Shown: in pieces, positions 16,975 through 26,341 of the stretch
How the letters are laid out: the number at the start of each line of letters is the position of its first letter
Position numbering within the stretch: position 1 is the first letter of the stretch
DNA from: PZPK01 sp965230795
GTDB taxonomy: Bacteria > Pseudomonadota > Gammaproteobacteria > Pseudomonadales > Oleiphilaceae
DNA: 64,000 nucleotides
Assembly (NCBI GenBank): GCA_965230795.1
Contig: OZ246020.1
Location: 310,001-374,000 of the forward strand
Reading direction: 5' to 3'
Position numbers and translations under genes: made by a program
Notes under the pieces: generated by a model
What the model was told of the DNA's origin: nothing
The model's input: only the letters and a program-made list of their open reading frames with translations
The model's database searches: none

Positions 16975-17916
16975 TTATCGGTCCGCATCATCTAGCGCAT
17001 TGAGTAGTGGCCCTGCGCCAAGCGCGAGCAACTCTTCCGCGACAGCCTTACCAAGTGCTTCGGGCTCCGATACAGGGCCAGAACGTTCCGTTTTCAACAC
17101 TTTGCTGCCATCAATGGCGGCAACCATGCCACGAAGACTGAGTGTCTCATTGTCCAAAGTGGCGTAACCCGCAATGGGGACCTGACACCCGCCGTGCAGT
17201 CGATGATTCATGGCGCGCTCTGCCCGCACACAGGATTCACTTTGGGGGTGAGACAAGGGCGCCAGCAGTGCTTTGATCGCAGAATCTGCACTTCGGCATT
17301 CGATGCCCAGAGCGCCCTGGCCGACGGCGGGCAAAGATTCACCAGGCCCCATTTCATAGTTGATGCGTGCATCAAAAGCCAAACGTTTTAACCCAGAGGC
17401 CGCGAGAATGATCGCATCGTATTCGCCTCGATCCAGTTTGGCTAGGCGCGTGTTGACATTGCCCCTCAAGGTGCGAATCGTAAGGTCGGGTCTACGTGCG
17501 GAAAGCTGACTTTGTCGCCGTAAGCTCGCGGTGCCTACCACGGCTCCCTGTGGGAGCTCGTCAACAGAGCGGTACTGGTTTGAGACAAAGGCATCAAATG
17601 GACTTTCTCGTTCGCAAATGACAGCCAGTTCCAGGCCATCAGGAAACTCCATGGGTACGTCTTTCATGGAATGTACGGCAATATCCGTGTCACCGGCCAA
17701 CATGGAGCTTTCCAGCTCCTTGACAAACAGGCCTTTACCTCCGATTTTCGCGAGAGGAACATCCAGAATTTTATCGCCACGTGTCGTCATACCGACGATC
17801 TCTACCGTAAGGTGCGGGTGAAGCGATTCGAGGCGAGCTTTTATATGTTCCGCTTGCCACATGGCAAGCGCACTTTCGCGTGATGCGATGCGCAAAGAGG
17901 ATGGAGAATCGGACAT
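16975..17916 (-). CDS. hemC: Hydroxymethylbilane synthase HemC
   Basis: Porphobilinogen deaminase, which joins four porphobilinogens on a dipyrromethane cofactor. Motifs: RIASRESALAMWQAEHI, KDVPMEFPDGLEL, GTASLRRQSQL, RTLRGNVNTRLAKLDRGEYDA and the cofactor-binding Cys in RLHGGCQVPIAGYA. The frame is open to an ATG at 17949, but that ATG is part of the TATAATG of the promoter, so ATG-17916 (MSDSPSSLRIAS) is the likely start. First gene of hemCDXY. Confidence 0.95.
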   Translation of the reverse strand: MSDSPSSLRIASRESALAMWQAEHIKARLESLHPHLTVEIVGMTTRGDKILDVPLAKIGGKGLFVKELESSMLAGDTDIAVHSMKDVPMEFPDGLELAVICERESPFDAFVSNQYRSVDELPQGAVVGTASLRRQSQLSARRPDLTIRTLRGNVNTRLAKLDRGEYDAIILAASGLKRLAFDARINYEMGPGESLPAVGQGALGIECRSADSAIKALLAPLSHPQSESCVRAERAMNHRLHGGCQVPIAGYATLDNETLSLRGMVAAIDGSKVLKTERSGPVSEPEALGKAVAEELLALGAGPLLNALDDADR

Positions 17917-17947
17917 GGAGTCAAACTGCAAAAATGAATGAAGCGCC

Positions 17948-17976
17948 ATTATAGCGGCATGTGTCGGTAGATTTAA
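17948..17976 (-). promoter_or_regulatory. Promoter of hemCDXY
   Basis: On the minus strand TTAAAT (17971-17976), 17-bp spacer, TATAAT (17948-17953), followed by GGCGC. It gives a leader of about 25 nt to ATG-17916 and separates the hem genes from algR transcription. Confidence 0.75.
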
Positions 17977-18076
17977 GACGCTTTATCGAGGTAGTTTGAG
18001 CCTTGGGGGTATTGCTAATGTCTTAGAAAATTACTGAGAGAGGGTCGATACGGTGAGCGCGACTTGCTCACTTGTC

Positions 18077-18412
18077 CTAGAAGTTGAGCGAGAACTTGAA
18101 TTCCAGCTCATCGCGATTTACATCAACTCGGTATTTCATGCGCGAACTCAGGTCCGAAAAATTACGCACGATACTGTCGCGACGGCCTTCACCGAAGGTC
18201 ACAACTTTTTCTGTGTTGAAGTTGAGCAGCTGCTTGCTGAGCTTTTTCAATATCTTGTGATAAGGGATTTTCTGAGACGCTTCCTTTTCAACCAGGATGG
18301 TATCATCTTCACCAGCCGGACCAGCGAGGTTTTGGGCGAGAGCGGGAGTCGCACCTAACATCAGGGTTATGATGGCAGCGGCGAGAGAACTAAAGACTGT
18401 TCGGTTACGCAT
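18077..18412 (-). CDS. Small exported protein of unknown function
   Basis: A 111-residue protein with a clear Sec signal (MRNRTVFSSLAAAIITLMLG, cleavage after ATPALAQ) and a charged mature part ending in YRVDVNRDELEFKFSLNF, with alternating hydrophobic residues. I do not recognise a family. ATG-18412 has GGGAGG 8 nt before it; the longer open frame upstream has no such site. It lies between algR and hemC on the same strand, a place with no gene in the standard Pseudomonas order. Periplasmic location is inferred. Confidence 0.8.
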   Translation of the reverse strand: MRNRTVFSSLAAAIITLMLGATPALAQNLAGPAGEDDTILVEKEASQKIPYHKILKKLSKQLLNFNTEKVVTFGEGRRDSIVRNFSDLSSRMKYRVDVNRDELEFKFSLNF

Positions 18413-18581
18413 TTGGTAAACCTCCCATGGGTGAATCGATAGTTCCAATATATAAAAAATGTGTTGCTGATTCTGTAACAAAAGGTTTCGGATCGGCCCA
18501 AAATCTGACCTCCGTCTCACTTTTTTATTTCGAATCGAAAAACTGTGATGAAGTCGCCGTTTTACCGCCGGATCTGCGCAG

Positions 18582-19334
18582 TTACTGGAGGATTCGCTGT
18601 TTGACTTCACTGACATGACGTCTGCTGACGGGCACTTTAGCGCCGTCGGACAGGACCACCTGGTAGTGTCCCTCCGCGTCTTTCAGAAGTTTTTGTATAT
18701 GTAGAGTGTTAACGAGAGAATTGCGGTGCGTGCGAATAAAACGGTGCTCATACTGCTGCTCCAGATCCTTCAGGGTTTGATCGCTGAGGGTTTCGCCCTG
18801 AGTATGTACAACCGTCAGATACTTGTTATCGGCGCGGAAGTAGTAGATGTGATCAAGCGGGATCAGCTCGTGACCCTGCCAGCTGTTGGCAACAAATGAT
18901 TGCCTGGTTTGCTCGGAGTCCTGACTTGCTAATTCCTTGAGTTGAGCTTGAGACAGTCGCTGGCAACTTCCCAGAGCATGCTCCAGCTCTTCGGTTCTCG
19001 CAGGTTTGAGCAAGTAGCCAACGGCATGATGCTGAAACGCCTTGATGGCGTACTCATCGTAGGCGGTACAAAAGATAATAGCGGGAGCGGGACGCATACG
19101 AGTCAGGTGATTGGCCACCTCCAGGCCATCCATTCCCGGCATGCGGATATCCAGCAGAACGATGTCCGGTTTCTGTTCAGTAATCAGACGAATGGCTTCC
19201 TGGCCATTCTCTGCCTCGCCACAAACCTGATAGCGATCCGTCTTCTCAATCATCCGTTTCAGTCGTTCCCGCGCGAGGTTTTCGTCATCAACGACAAACA
19301 CAGTTAATGGCTCAAGGTTCGACATGGTATTCAT
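18582..19334 (-). CDS. algR: LytTR-type response regulator AlgR
   Basis: Two-domain regulator: receiver (residues ~8-120; acidic VVDDE, phospho-acceptor Asp in PDIVLLDIRMPGMDGLEV, AYDEYAIKAF, Lys in LLKPARTEEL) and a C-terminal LytTR DNA-binding domain (~145-250, DHIYYFRADNKYLTVVHT, RTHRNSLVN). In Pseudomonas AlgR controls alginate, twitching and virulence genes. The first ATG overlaps the algZ stop (ATGA, 19331-19334); an ATG three codons later has an AAGGA about 11 nt upstream and may be used instead. Second gene of algZ-algR. Confidence 0.93.
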   Translation of the reverse strand: MNTMSNLEPLTVFVVDDENLARERLKRMIEKTDRYQVCGEAENGQEAIRLITEQKPDIVLLDIRMPGMDGLEVANHLTRMRPAPAIIFCTAYDEYAIKAFQHHAVGYLLKPARTEELEHALGSCQRLSQAQLKELASQDSEQTRQSFVANSWQGHELIPLDHIYYFRADNKYLTVVHTQGETLSDQTLKDLEQQYEHRFIRTHRNSLVNTLHIQKLLKDAEGHYQVVLSDGAKVPVSRRHVSEVKQRILQ

Positions 19335-20392
19335 TTTCCTTGCGATTGCGCGGGAATACGCAGCGTTACAGTAAACACACCTTCCAGTTGGCTTGTTTTC
19401 AAAACCGCAGCCTGACCAAAAAGCGCTGTCAGGCGGCTCTGAATGTTATCAAGCGCGATCTGGTTGCCATGATGAGAGGATTGGGAAGTGTCGTAGGGAT
19501 TGGAGATCAGGATATAGAAAGCGTTCTGGCTTTGGTCGCTTTCGATACGTATGGTACCGCCCTCTGCGCGCGGCTGAATACCGTGGTAAATGGCGTTCTC
19601 CAGAAGAGGCTGCAGTGTCAAAGGCGGGATCTGAATATTGGCTGTATGAGAATTAAGATGCCACTCAACAATCAGCCGTTTACCCAGTCGCAGACCCTCG
19701 ATATTCAGATAGCGCCGACAAAGGGCCAGCTCTTCTTCCAGCGGGATCAGCATGGTCTGGTTGTTCAGGGTCGCCCGGAACAGTGCCGACAGGTCGAGCA
19801 CTGCGTCTTCTGCCTGCTGCGGAGAGCTCTCTATCAGGCTGGCAATCGTATTCATACTGTTGAAGAGGAAATGAGGGCGAATCCGCGCTTGCAGTGCCTG
19901 CAGGCGAGCGCGAAGCTCGGCCTGTTTTTGCTGGCGCCACTGGTGTTGCAGGTAGAAATACCGCAACAACAATCCTCCCAGAATCAGACTGATGATCAGG
20001 CTTTTTATAATGAATAGACCGGGTTCACTGATGATCGCGGGCATCAGTACGACGCTGCCCAGCCATGAAAAAAGCAGCGTGAAACCCATAATCACAACCA
20101 GACAAAAAAACGTGATTGTTGTTGGCGGCTGGTTATTGAACAGGCGTCGCCCGAAACAGATGGTGGCAGCACAGCTGAGAACGATGCTGTGACAGAAGAC
20201 CGAAATGAGCCCGAGGAAAGACCAATCTATCAAGGCGTTGGTAGCGCTCAGCAGGGCGATGATCAGCGCCATCAGTTGGGTGCAGATCAGGATCAGCAGG
20301 AGGCCGTTCATCTGACAAAGATCAGGTATATACAGATCGTCTTCCTGAACCAGGGCATGCACCTTTTCCGGCAAACGCCTTTCTGCATTCAT
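19331..20392 (-). CDS. algZ: Sensor histidine kinase AlgZ/FimS
   Basis: A 353-residue LytS-like kinase partner of AlgR. Four hydrophobic segments at ~30-150 are followed by a helical linker (RARLQALQARIRPHFLFNSM) with the histidine-kinase H box PHFLFNSMNTIASLI and an ATPase domain (PLTLQPLLENAIYHGI as N box). The start is ATG-20392; the frame stays open another 585 bases upstream only because it is antisense to argH. The ATG lies inside the argH promoter region, so the two genes share a 96-bp control region. Confidence 0.9.
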   Translation of the reverse strand: MNAERRLPEKVHALVQEDDLYIPDLCQMNGLLLILICTQLMALIIALLSATNALIDWSFLGLISVFCHSIVLSCAATICFGRRLFNNQPPTTITFFCLVVIMGFTLLFSWLGSVVLMPAIISEPGLFIIKSLIISLILGGLLLRYFYLQHQWRQQKQAELRARLQALQARIRPHFLFNSMNTIASLIESSPQQAEDAVLDLSALFRATLNNQTMLIPLEEELALCRRYLNIEGLRLGKRLIVEWHLNSHTANIQIPPLTLQPLLENAIYHGIQPRAEGGTIRIESDQSQNAFYILISNPYDTSQSSHHGNQIALDNIQSRLTALFGQAAVLKTSQLEGVFTVTLRIPAQSQGK

Positions 20393-20400
20393 GTTATACT
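20392..20400 (+). promoter_or_regulatory. Extended -10 promoter of argH
   Basis: TGTTATACT (20392-20400) is an extended -10 (TG, one base, TATACT) followed by TTCGCCGC. No strong -35. It abuts the algZ start codon on the opposite strand. Confidence 0.5.
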
Positions 20401-20422
20401 TCGCCGCTTTAAATTTTGGGTG

Positions 20423-20462
20423 ACAGGGCAGCGGTTTTCCTCCCGGGTAAGCGCTGGCCTGT
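20423..20462 (+). promoter_or_regulatory. Leader hairpin of argH
   Basis: ACAGGGCAGCG (20423-20433) pairs with CGCTGGCCTGT (20452-20462) at 10 of 11 positions, with an 18-nt loop. It lies between the argH -10 and its ATG and could be an RNA structure or a protein site for either divergent gene. Confidence 0.4.
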
Positions 20463-20488
20463 AGTTGAGTGTAGATGGGTAAAATATT

Positions 20489-21889
20489 ATGAGCAATGAC
20501 ACCGGAGCCACAGAGAAGCCCTGGGGTGGACGTTTTAATGAACCAACGGATGCTTTCGTCGAGCAATTCACTGCGTCCGTGGAATTTGACCAGCGGCTGT
20601 ATTACCACGACATTGCCGGCTCCATTGCTCATGCCACCATGCTTGCGAAGGTGGGTGTGCTCACTGGCGATGAGCGGGATCAGATTATCACCGGTCTTGA
20701 GGAAATTCGTCAGGAAATCGAATCCGGTGAATTTACCTGGTCGGTGACACTCGAAGACGTGCATATGAACATTGAGGCACGCTTGACAGAAAAAATCGGT
20801 TTGACTGGCAAGAAACTGCACACGGGTCGTTCCCGTAATGATCAGGTTGCCACGGATATTCGTCTTTATTTGCGCGACGAGATCGATGTGATCGCGGAAG
20901 AGCTGAGTCGCCTGCAGACGGGCCTGGTGGATCTGGCGGAACGTGAAGCTGCCACCATCATGCCTGGCTTTACTCACTTACAAACGGCACAACCGGTTAC
21001 TTTTGGCCATCATGTTCTGGCCTGGAACGAAATGCTGCAACGGGATTATGAGCGTTTGCTGGACTGCCGTAAGCGGGTCAACATCATGCCCCTGGGAGCC
21101 GCCGCGCTGGCGGGTACAACTTATCCCATTGACCGTGATTTGACCGCCGAGCTGCTTGGTTTTGAACGCCCCAGCTACAATTCACTTGATTCAGTCAGCG
21201 ATCGGGATTTTGCCATTGAGTTTTGTGGATTTGCCAGTCTGTTGATGACTCACCTTTCCCGCTGTTCAGAAGAGCTGATACTCTGGACGTCGGCGCAATT
21301 CAAATTCATCGATTTGCCGGATCGCTTCTGTACCGGATCATCGATTATGCCGCAGAAAAAAAATCCGGATGTGCCTGAGCTGGTCAGGGGAAAAACCGGC
21401 AGGGTCACTGGTCATCTTATTTCCCTGCTGACCTTGATGAAGTCTCAACCCCTGGCCTATAACAAGGATAATCAGGAAGACAAAGAACCCTTGTTTGACG
21501 TGCTGGATACCGTAAAGGCTTGTCTCAAGGCTTATGCTGACATGGCGCCAGCCATTCAGGTGAATGCCGAGGCAATGCGCGAGGCAGCTCGACGCGGTTT
21601 TTCAACGGCAACTGATTTGGCCGATTACCTTGTCGTTAAGGGCGTAGCGTTTCGCGATGCCCATGAAATCGTCGGCAAGGCCGTTGCTTATGGCGTTCAA
21701 CAGAAAAAGGACCTGTCCGATATGACGCTTGATGAGCTGCGTCAGTTCAGTGAAGTGATCGAGCAGGATGTATTTGATGTGCTGACACTGGAAGGCTCGG
21801 TGAACGCGCGTAATCATATTGGTGGGACTGCTCCAGAGCAGGTTATAGCCGCGGTTCAGCGTTCCCGGGAAATCCTGGCCCAGCGCTAG
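20489..21889 (+). CDS. argH: Argininosuccinate lyase
   Basis: Splits argininosuccinate to arginine and fumarate; last step of arginine synthesis. The 466 residues show WGGRFNEPTDAFVEQFTASV at the N terminus, KKLHTGRSRNDQVATDIRLY, THLQTAQPVTFGHH and the fumarase-superfamily signature GSSIMPQKKNPD. Typical length. The ribosome site before ATG-20489 is weak. Divergent from algZ, as in Pseudomonas. Confidence 0.98.
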   Translation: MSNDTGATEKPWGGRFNEPTDAFVEQFTASVEFDQRLYYHDIAGSIAHATMLAKVGVLTGDERDQIITGLEEIRQEIESGEFTWSVTLEDVHMNIEARLTEKIGLTGKKLHTGRSRNDQVATDIRLYLRDEIDVIAEELSRLQTGLVDLAEREAATIMPGFTHLQTAQPVTFGHHVLAWNEMLQRDYERLLDCRKRVNIMPLGAAALAGTTYPIDRDLTAELLGFERPSYNSLDSVSDRDFAIEFCGFASLLMTHLSRCSEELILWTSAQFKFIDLPDRFCTGSSIMPQKKNPDVPELVRGKTGRVTGHLISLLTLMKSQPLAYNKDNQEDKEPLFDVLDTVKACLKAYADMAPAIQVNAEAMREAARRGFSTATDLADYLVVKGVAFRDAHEIVGKAVAYGVQQKKDLSDMTLDELRQFSEVIEQDVFDVLTLEGSVNARNHIGGTAPEQVIAAVQRSREILAQR

Positions 21890-21934
21890 CAGAGCGCAAG
21901 CAATACGTGCCAGAGACCCTTGTGCAGGAGATGA

Positions 21935-24805
21935 ATGGCTGAGATGGCAATTTACCAGCACAAACTGGCACCGGATTTCTCTGAAGGTGTCGATCGCAAG
22001 CTGCTCAGGCAGGTACGTGATCGTTTTCTGAAGGTAAACCATGAACGGCTGGATCGGGCAATGGAAGGCCTGTCTCGACGGCATCAGGATGTACTGCGGG
22101 TACTGCCGCTTCTCTATCATGTGAATCATCCGCTCATGCCCGGGTACGTCAGTACCCAGGCTCCCCGGGGGGTTTCGGATTACGCTCCGGACAAAACCGC
22201 GTTATCCATTGCCAAGTCATTTAGTCAAACCTTCAAATTCAATAAAGATCGGAGACACGGCGCTGACGTCCATAGTTTATTTATGATGGGCAGCACCGGA
22301 ACCCTAGCCCATTCCGAATCCAGCGACGTCGATTTGTGGTTATGTTGTGCGCCGGAATTGGATGCCGCACAGCGCAAGGAACTGGAGCTTAAGGCAGCAC
22401 GTATTGATCAATGGGCCAACGGTCTCGGCTTGGAGCTGCATACCTTTATTATGGATGCAGAAGCTTTTCGTGAGGGCAGACCTGCACCGCAAATGGATTC
22501 CGAAAGTAGTGGATCGGCCCAGCACGTCTTGTTGCTGGATGAGTTTTATCGCACTGCGATCCTCCTTGCCGGGCGATATCCCCTGTGGTGGCTGGTACCG
22601 CCAGATCTGGAGTATGAGTACGCTTCGGTAACAGACATGTTGCTGAGTAAGCGTTTTGTGAAAGAAAAGGATGTCATCGATTTTGGATCGGCGCGAGTGA
22701 TTCCCAAGAGCGAGTTGGTAGGTGCCGGCCTCTGGCAACTCTACAAGAGCCTAGATGCACCCTATAAATCCGTATTGAAGCTTCTGCTGGCTGAAGTCTA
22801 TGCCCAGGAAATGCCGGCATCGTCCAGTCTGAGCTGGGAGTTCAAGCAGCAAGTCTATGATGACCAGCTTAGCGCCAATTTTCTTGATCCCTATTTGATG
22901 GTTTATCGCCGGCTTGAACGCTATCTGAAACACCGGGGAGAAATGAAACGCCTCGATCTGGTGAGGAAAAGCTTTTATCTGAAGGTAAACAAGAAATTGT
23001 CAAAGCGACCTTCGGGTCGACGCCCGTCCTGGCAACGTCAGCTGCTGTCAGAGGTGTCGGGGGACTGGGGCTGGCCGGAATCCCGTTTCAAATACCTTGA
23101 TGAGCGGATGAATTGGCGTGTGGACCAGGTGATTCCGGAAAGACAGGAAGTGTTGACGGAACTGAGTTATGTGTATCGCTTTCTTTCAAGTTACGCGCGC
23201 GCCAACAATATCGGATCGTCAATCACCCGCGAAGATTTGAATCTCCTGGGACGAAAGCTCTACGCGACCTTCCAGCGCAAGGCCGGGAAGGTCGAGCGGA
23301 TCAACCCGGGGATTGCCCCCAGTCTCTGGGAAGAGAATCTGGCTATTCACCATGCCTCCAGCCAACCCTTCAGTGGTGATCAGAATACCTGGTTGCTTTA
23401 CCGGGACCTGAGTGCTGCGGCGGATGCCTCTTTCCACCCGGTACTGAAGCGTTCGACCAGTCTGATTGAAATGCTCGCCTGGCTGTTTTTTAACGGCATT
23501 CTGACCCATTCAACACGACTCAGTCTGGTGCCGGGCGATAGCGGCGTCACGATGTATGAAGTTCAGCAGATAATTGTGGCGCTGGAGCAATCGATACCAT
23601 TGCCGTTGCCGGCCGTATCCCAGCAGGCCTTCCTTGAGCCTGCCTATTTGAAGGAATTGATTCTGTTTATCAACGTGGGAGTTGATCCCATGTCGACGAT
23701 GACTGAGCGCGGCATGCATCGTTTGAGCGACCGTACTGACTCACTGGGCTACAGTTCCCAGCGCAAAAACCTGGTAAAGACGGTCGATCAGATCACCTTG
23801 AATTCGTGGAACGAGATGTCAGCCCATCGCTATGAGATGGGTGAAACGCTGCTACAAACATTGCAGGCCTATATGCAGACCGGAATTGAACAGGCTGAGG
23901 TGGAACCCTGCCGGCTAAGGGTGTTCTGCTATTGTCCGCAGCGGGCAGAAGCCATTGCGGAACGCGTGCGCGCGCTATTTGCCAATGTGCACGATGCCTT
24001 TTTTGATGGCGAGGTTCCTGCCAACCTGCGCTACATCATCGAGATGGAAGAGCGCTTCTACCTGCTCACACGAGTCGACCAACAGTTTCGTTTTTTTGTA
24101 CATCCGGACAAGCAGGCGTTAATGGCGGCCCTGGCGGCTCCTGTTCATTTCTATTGTCCGGTTCGAATCGACCCCTATGCCTTGACCAACGAAACTCTAC
24201 TGAGGGCTGTGCTCGGTCATAGTCGGGAACATTGCGTGCAAGTATTCCAGGAGGACTCCGGCGGGAATATGCGGTTTTGGGTGGTCGACGAATTCGGCAG
24301 CGTCATGAGGCTGGATCCAAGTGCTGGCAATGCTCATCAGGCGCTTGCCAACCTGCTTCGTTTTATCCGGGGAGCTCTGGAGCGGCGTGTCCTGAGTGGT
24401 CTCAGTCTGGGTGCGCAGGATTTACCCGATATTCGTACTTATAAAATCAAGTCGGATGCCAGGGCTCAGACCGAATTTATTGAGGTTCACACAGAGACTG
24501 AGCCAGGTGTTCAGGGTATTTTGGCAACAGGCTTTTATGATGGCCCCGAGCTGCGTTTTGATCTCAGCCTTAACCATGTGGAGTTTCGCTATGCAGAGCA
24601 TGGGGATCAGCAATGGGCGGCCCTGGTTCACTATTATCACAGTTTGCCGGAGTCTGAGCGTTCGGGTGTTCCAGCGATTGTTGATATCGCTTTTCCGGCT
24701 TCTTCCTTCGAAATGACGCAGGGTGAATCCACTCGTTATGGATTGTTGGATGCTATTGCTGTTTACCAGCAATTGTCAGATCGGCTCGAAAGCCTGCTTA
24801 ATTAG
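21935..24805 (+). CDS. cyaA: Class I adenylate cyclase CyaA
   Basis: Makes cAMP from ATP; the enterobacterial-type class I enzyme. The 956-residue length is slightly longer than E. coli CyaA. Residues ~1-550 are the catalytic part with the nucleotidyltransferase-like motif GSTGTLAHSESSDVDLW at 119-135; the C-terminal ~400 residues are regulatory. AGGAGATGA precedes ATG-21935. It follows argH by 45 bp on the same strand and may be cotranscribed. Confidence 0.96.
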   Translation: MAEMAIYQHKLAPDFSEGVDRKLLRQVRDRFLKVNHERLDRAMEGLSRRHQDVLRVLPLLYHVNHPLMPGYVSTQAPRGVSDYAPDKTALSIAKSFSQTFKFNKDRRHGADVHSLFMMGSTGTLAHSESSDVDLWLCCAPELDAAQRKELELKAARIDQWANGLGLELHTFIMDAEAFREGRPAPQMDSESSGSAQHVLLLDEFYRTAILLAGRYPLWWLVPPDLEYEYASVTDMLLSKRFVKEKDVIDFGSARVIPKSELVGAGLWQLYKSLDAPYKSVLKLLLAEVYAQEMPASSSLSWEFKQQVYDDQLSANFLDPYLMVYRRLERYLKHRGEMKRLDLVRKSFYLKVNKKLSKRPSGRRPSWQRQLLSEVSGDWGWPESRFKYLDERMNWRVDQVIPERQEVLTELSYVYRFLSSYARANNIGSSITREDLNLLGRKLYATFQRKAGKVERINPGIAPSLWEENLAIHHASSQPFSGDQNTWLLYRDLSAAADASFHPVLKRSTSLIEMLAWLFFNGILTHSTRLSLVPGDSGVTMYEVQQIIVALEQSIPLPLPAVSQQAFLEPAYLKELILFINVGVDPMSTMTERGMHRLSDRTDSLGYSSQRKNLVKTVDQITLNSWNEMSAHRYEMGETLLQTLQAYMQTGIEQAEVEPCRLRVFCYCPQRAEAIAERVRALFANVHDAFFDGEVPANLRYIIEMEERFYLLTRVDQQFRFFVHPDKQALMAALAAPVHFYCPVRIDPYALTNETLLRAVLGHSREHCVQVFQEDSGGNMRFWVVDEFGSVMRLDPSAGNAHQALANLLRFIRGALERRVLSGLSLGAQDLPDIRTYKIKSDARAQTEFIEVHTETEPGVQGILATGFYDGPELRFDLSLNHVEFRYAEHGDQQWAALVHYYHSLPESERSGVPAIVDIAFPASSFEMTQGESTRYGLLDAIAVYQQLSDRLESLLN

Positions 24806-24831
24806 TCATCGGTAGCGGTACTGGGTATAAT
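24803..24831 (+). promoter_or_regulatory. Promoter of lptM-lysA-dapF
   Basis: TAGTCA (24803-24808), 17-bp spacer, TATAAT (24826-24831), followed by CGCTCGC. A small hairpin (TCGCTT, TGT loop, AAGCGA) lies just downstream in the leader of lptM. Confidence 0.65.
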
Positions 24832-24868
24832 CGCTCGCTTTGTAAGCGAAATCGTCGCGGTGTTTTCT

Positions 24869-25012
24869 ATGTCTTCTTTTGTCTCCCGGGCTGTTCTTTG
24901 TCTGCTCTTGCTGGTTGTGATCACTGCTTGTGGCCAAAAAGGAGCATTGAAGTTGCCGAAGGAAACCGCAGAGCCGCCCGAAACAGAAAGCGTTGAGAAC
25001 AACCCGGAGTAA
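24869..25012 (+). CDS. lptM: LPS-assembly lipoprotein LptM (LppL/YifL)
   Basis: A 47-residue lipoprotein. The signal sequence ends in the lipobox ITAC; after the lipidated Cys comes GQKGALKLP, the family signature, then an acidic Pro/Glu-rich tail (AEPPETESVENNPE). LptM aids disulfide maturation of the LptD/LptE outer-membrane translocon. Its place between cyaA and lysA is conserved in Pseudomonas (lppL) and enterics (yifL). Confidence 0.9.
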   Translation: MSSFVSRAVLCLLLLVVITACGQKGALKLPKETAEPPETESVENNPE

Positions 25013-25062
25013 TTTCAGCGGGAACCGCAGATACTCCCATCACAAGATAGTGCAGTTTTTTC

Positions 25063-26310
25063 ATGGATTATTTTTCATACCGAGCAGGCGAACTCTACGC
25101 CGAAGACCTGCCAGTCAAACAGCTGGCTGAACAATACGGAACGCCGTTGTACGTTTATTCCCGTGCGACACTGGAGCGACACTATCGCGCCTATGAAAAC
25201 GCTTTCGGCGATGCGAAGCACCTGGTGTGCTATGCCGTTAAGGCAAATTCAAATCTGGGTGTCCTCAGCGTACTGGCCAAACTTGATGCCGGATTCGACA
25301 TCGTATCGGTGGGCGAGCTGGAACGCGTACTCAGAGCAGGCGGGGACCCTGCCAAGGTAGTATTTTCCGGCGTGGGTAAACAGGCACATGAAATGCGTCG
25401 AGCCCTCGAAGTGGGAGTACATTGTTTTAATGTCGAATCAGAAGCCGAATTGGAGCGTCTGAATGCGGTGGCACTGGAACTGGGGAAAACAGCCCCGGTC
25501 TCATTACGTGTGAATCCGGATGTGGATGCGGGCACGCACCCCTATATTTCGACTGGACTCAAGGACAACAAGTTTGGTGTTGCCATTGACGATGCGGAAC
25601 GCATCTATCAAAAGGCGGCGACACTGACTGGATTGAAGATTCTGGGTGTGGATTGCCATATCGGATCCCAATTGACAGAGGTGGCGCCGTTTCTCGATGC
25701 CCTGGATCGCGTGCTGCTGTTGGTGGACCGTCTGGCAGAACAGGGGATTGTGATCGAGCATCTGGATTTGGGAGGCGGTTTGGGCGTGACCTATCAGGAC
25801 GAACAGCCGCCATCGCCGGATCGCTATGTCCAGGCGGTGCTGGAACGATTGGGAAATCGCCAGTTGAAGCTGATCATGGAACCCGGTCGTTCGATTGCTG
25901 CAAACGCAGGGATTCTAGTGACTCGCGTAGAATTCCTGAAGCACAATGAGGACAAGCACTTTGCCATCGTAGATGCGGCAATGAATGATCTGCTGCGTCC
26001 TTCACTATATGCTGCCTGGCAGGCCATTATTCCGGTACAGCCGCGCTCCGGTGAAGCGGAGTGCGAATATGATATCGTTGGTCCGGTTTGTGAGACCGGA
26101 GATTTTCTGGGTAAAGCCCGCCCCTTGAATATTGAAGCGGGAGATCTGTTGGCAGTGCGTTCAGCGGGAGCTTACGGTTTTGCCATGAGTTCAAACTACA
26201 ACTCGCGTAACCGTGCTGCCGAGATTCTGGTTGATGCGGACAGCAGTCATGTGGTGCGGGCACGTGAGTCAATTGACGATCAATTGGCCTTGGAGAGCCC
26301 CCTGCCGTAA
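25063..26310 (+). CDS. lysA: Diaminopimelate decarboxylase LysA
   Basis: PLP enzyme that converts meso-diaminopimelate to lysine. The 415 residues contain the PLP-lysine block CYAVKANSNLGVL, VSVGELERVLRAGG, HIGSQLTEV, LDLGGGLGV, MEPGRSI, GPVCETGDFLG and AYGFAMSSNYNSR. Typical length. No obvious ribosome site precedes ATG-25063. It is followed by dapF, which makes its substrate. Confidence 0.97.
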   Translation: MDYFSYRAGELYAEDLPVKQLAEQYGTPLYVYSRATLERHYRAYENAFGDAKHLVCYAVKANSNLGVLSVLAKLDAGFDIVSVGELERVLRAGGDPAKVVFSGVGKQAHEMRRALEVGVHCFNVESEAELERLNAVALELGKTAPVSLRVNPDVDAGTHPYISTGLKDNKFGVAIDDAERIYQKAATLTGLKILGVDCHIGSQLTEVAPFLDALDRVLLLVDRLAEQGIVIEHLDLGGGLGVTYQDEQPPSPDRYVQAVLERLGNRQLKLIMEPGRSIAANAGILVTRVEFLKHNEDKHFAIVDAAMNDLLRPSLYAAWQAIIPVQPRSGEAECEYDIVGPVCETGDFLGKARPLNIEAGDLLAVRSAGAYGFAMSSNYNSRNRAAEILVDADSSHVVRARESIDDQLALESPLP

Positions 26311-26341
26311 AGGCAGTTTTTGAAGTAATGAGAATCCGCTT

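Noticed and set aside
20393..20977. N-terminal extension of algZ by 195 codons
   Set aside because: Lies opposite argH, has no kinase-like features, and ATG-20392 begins a sensible membrane kinase.
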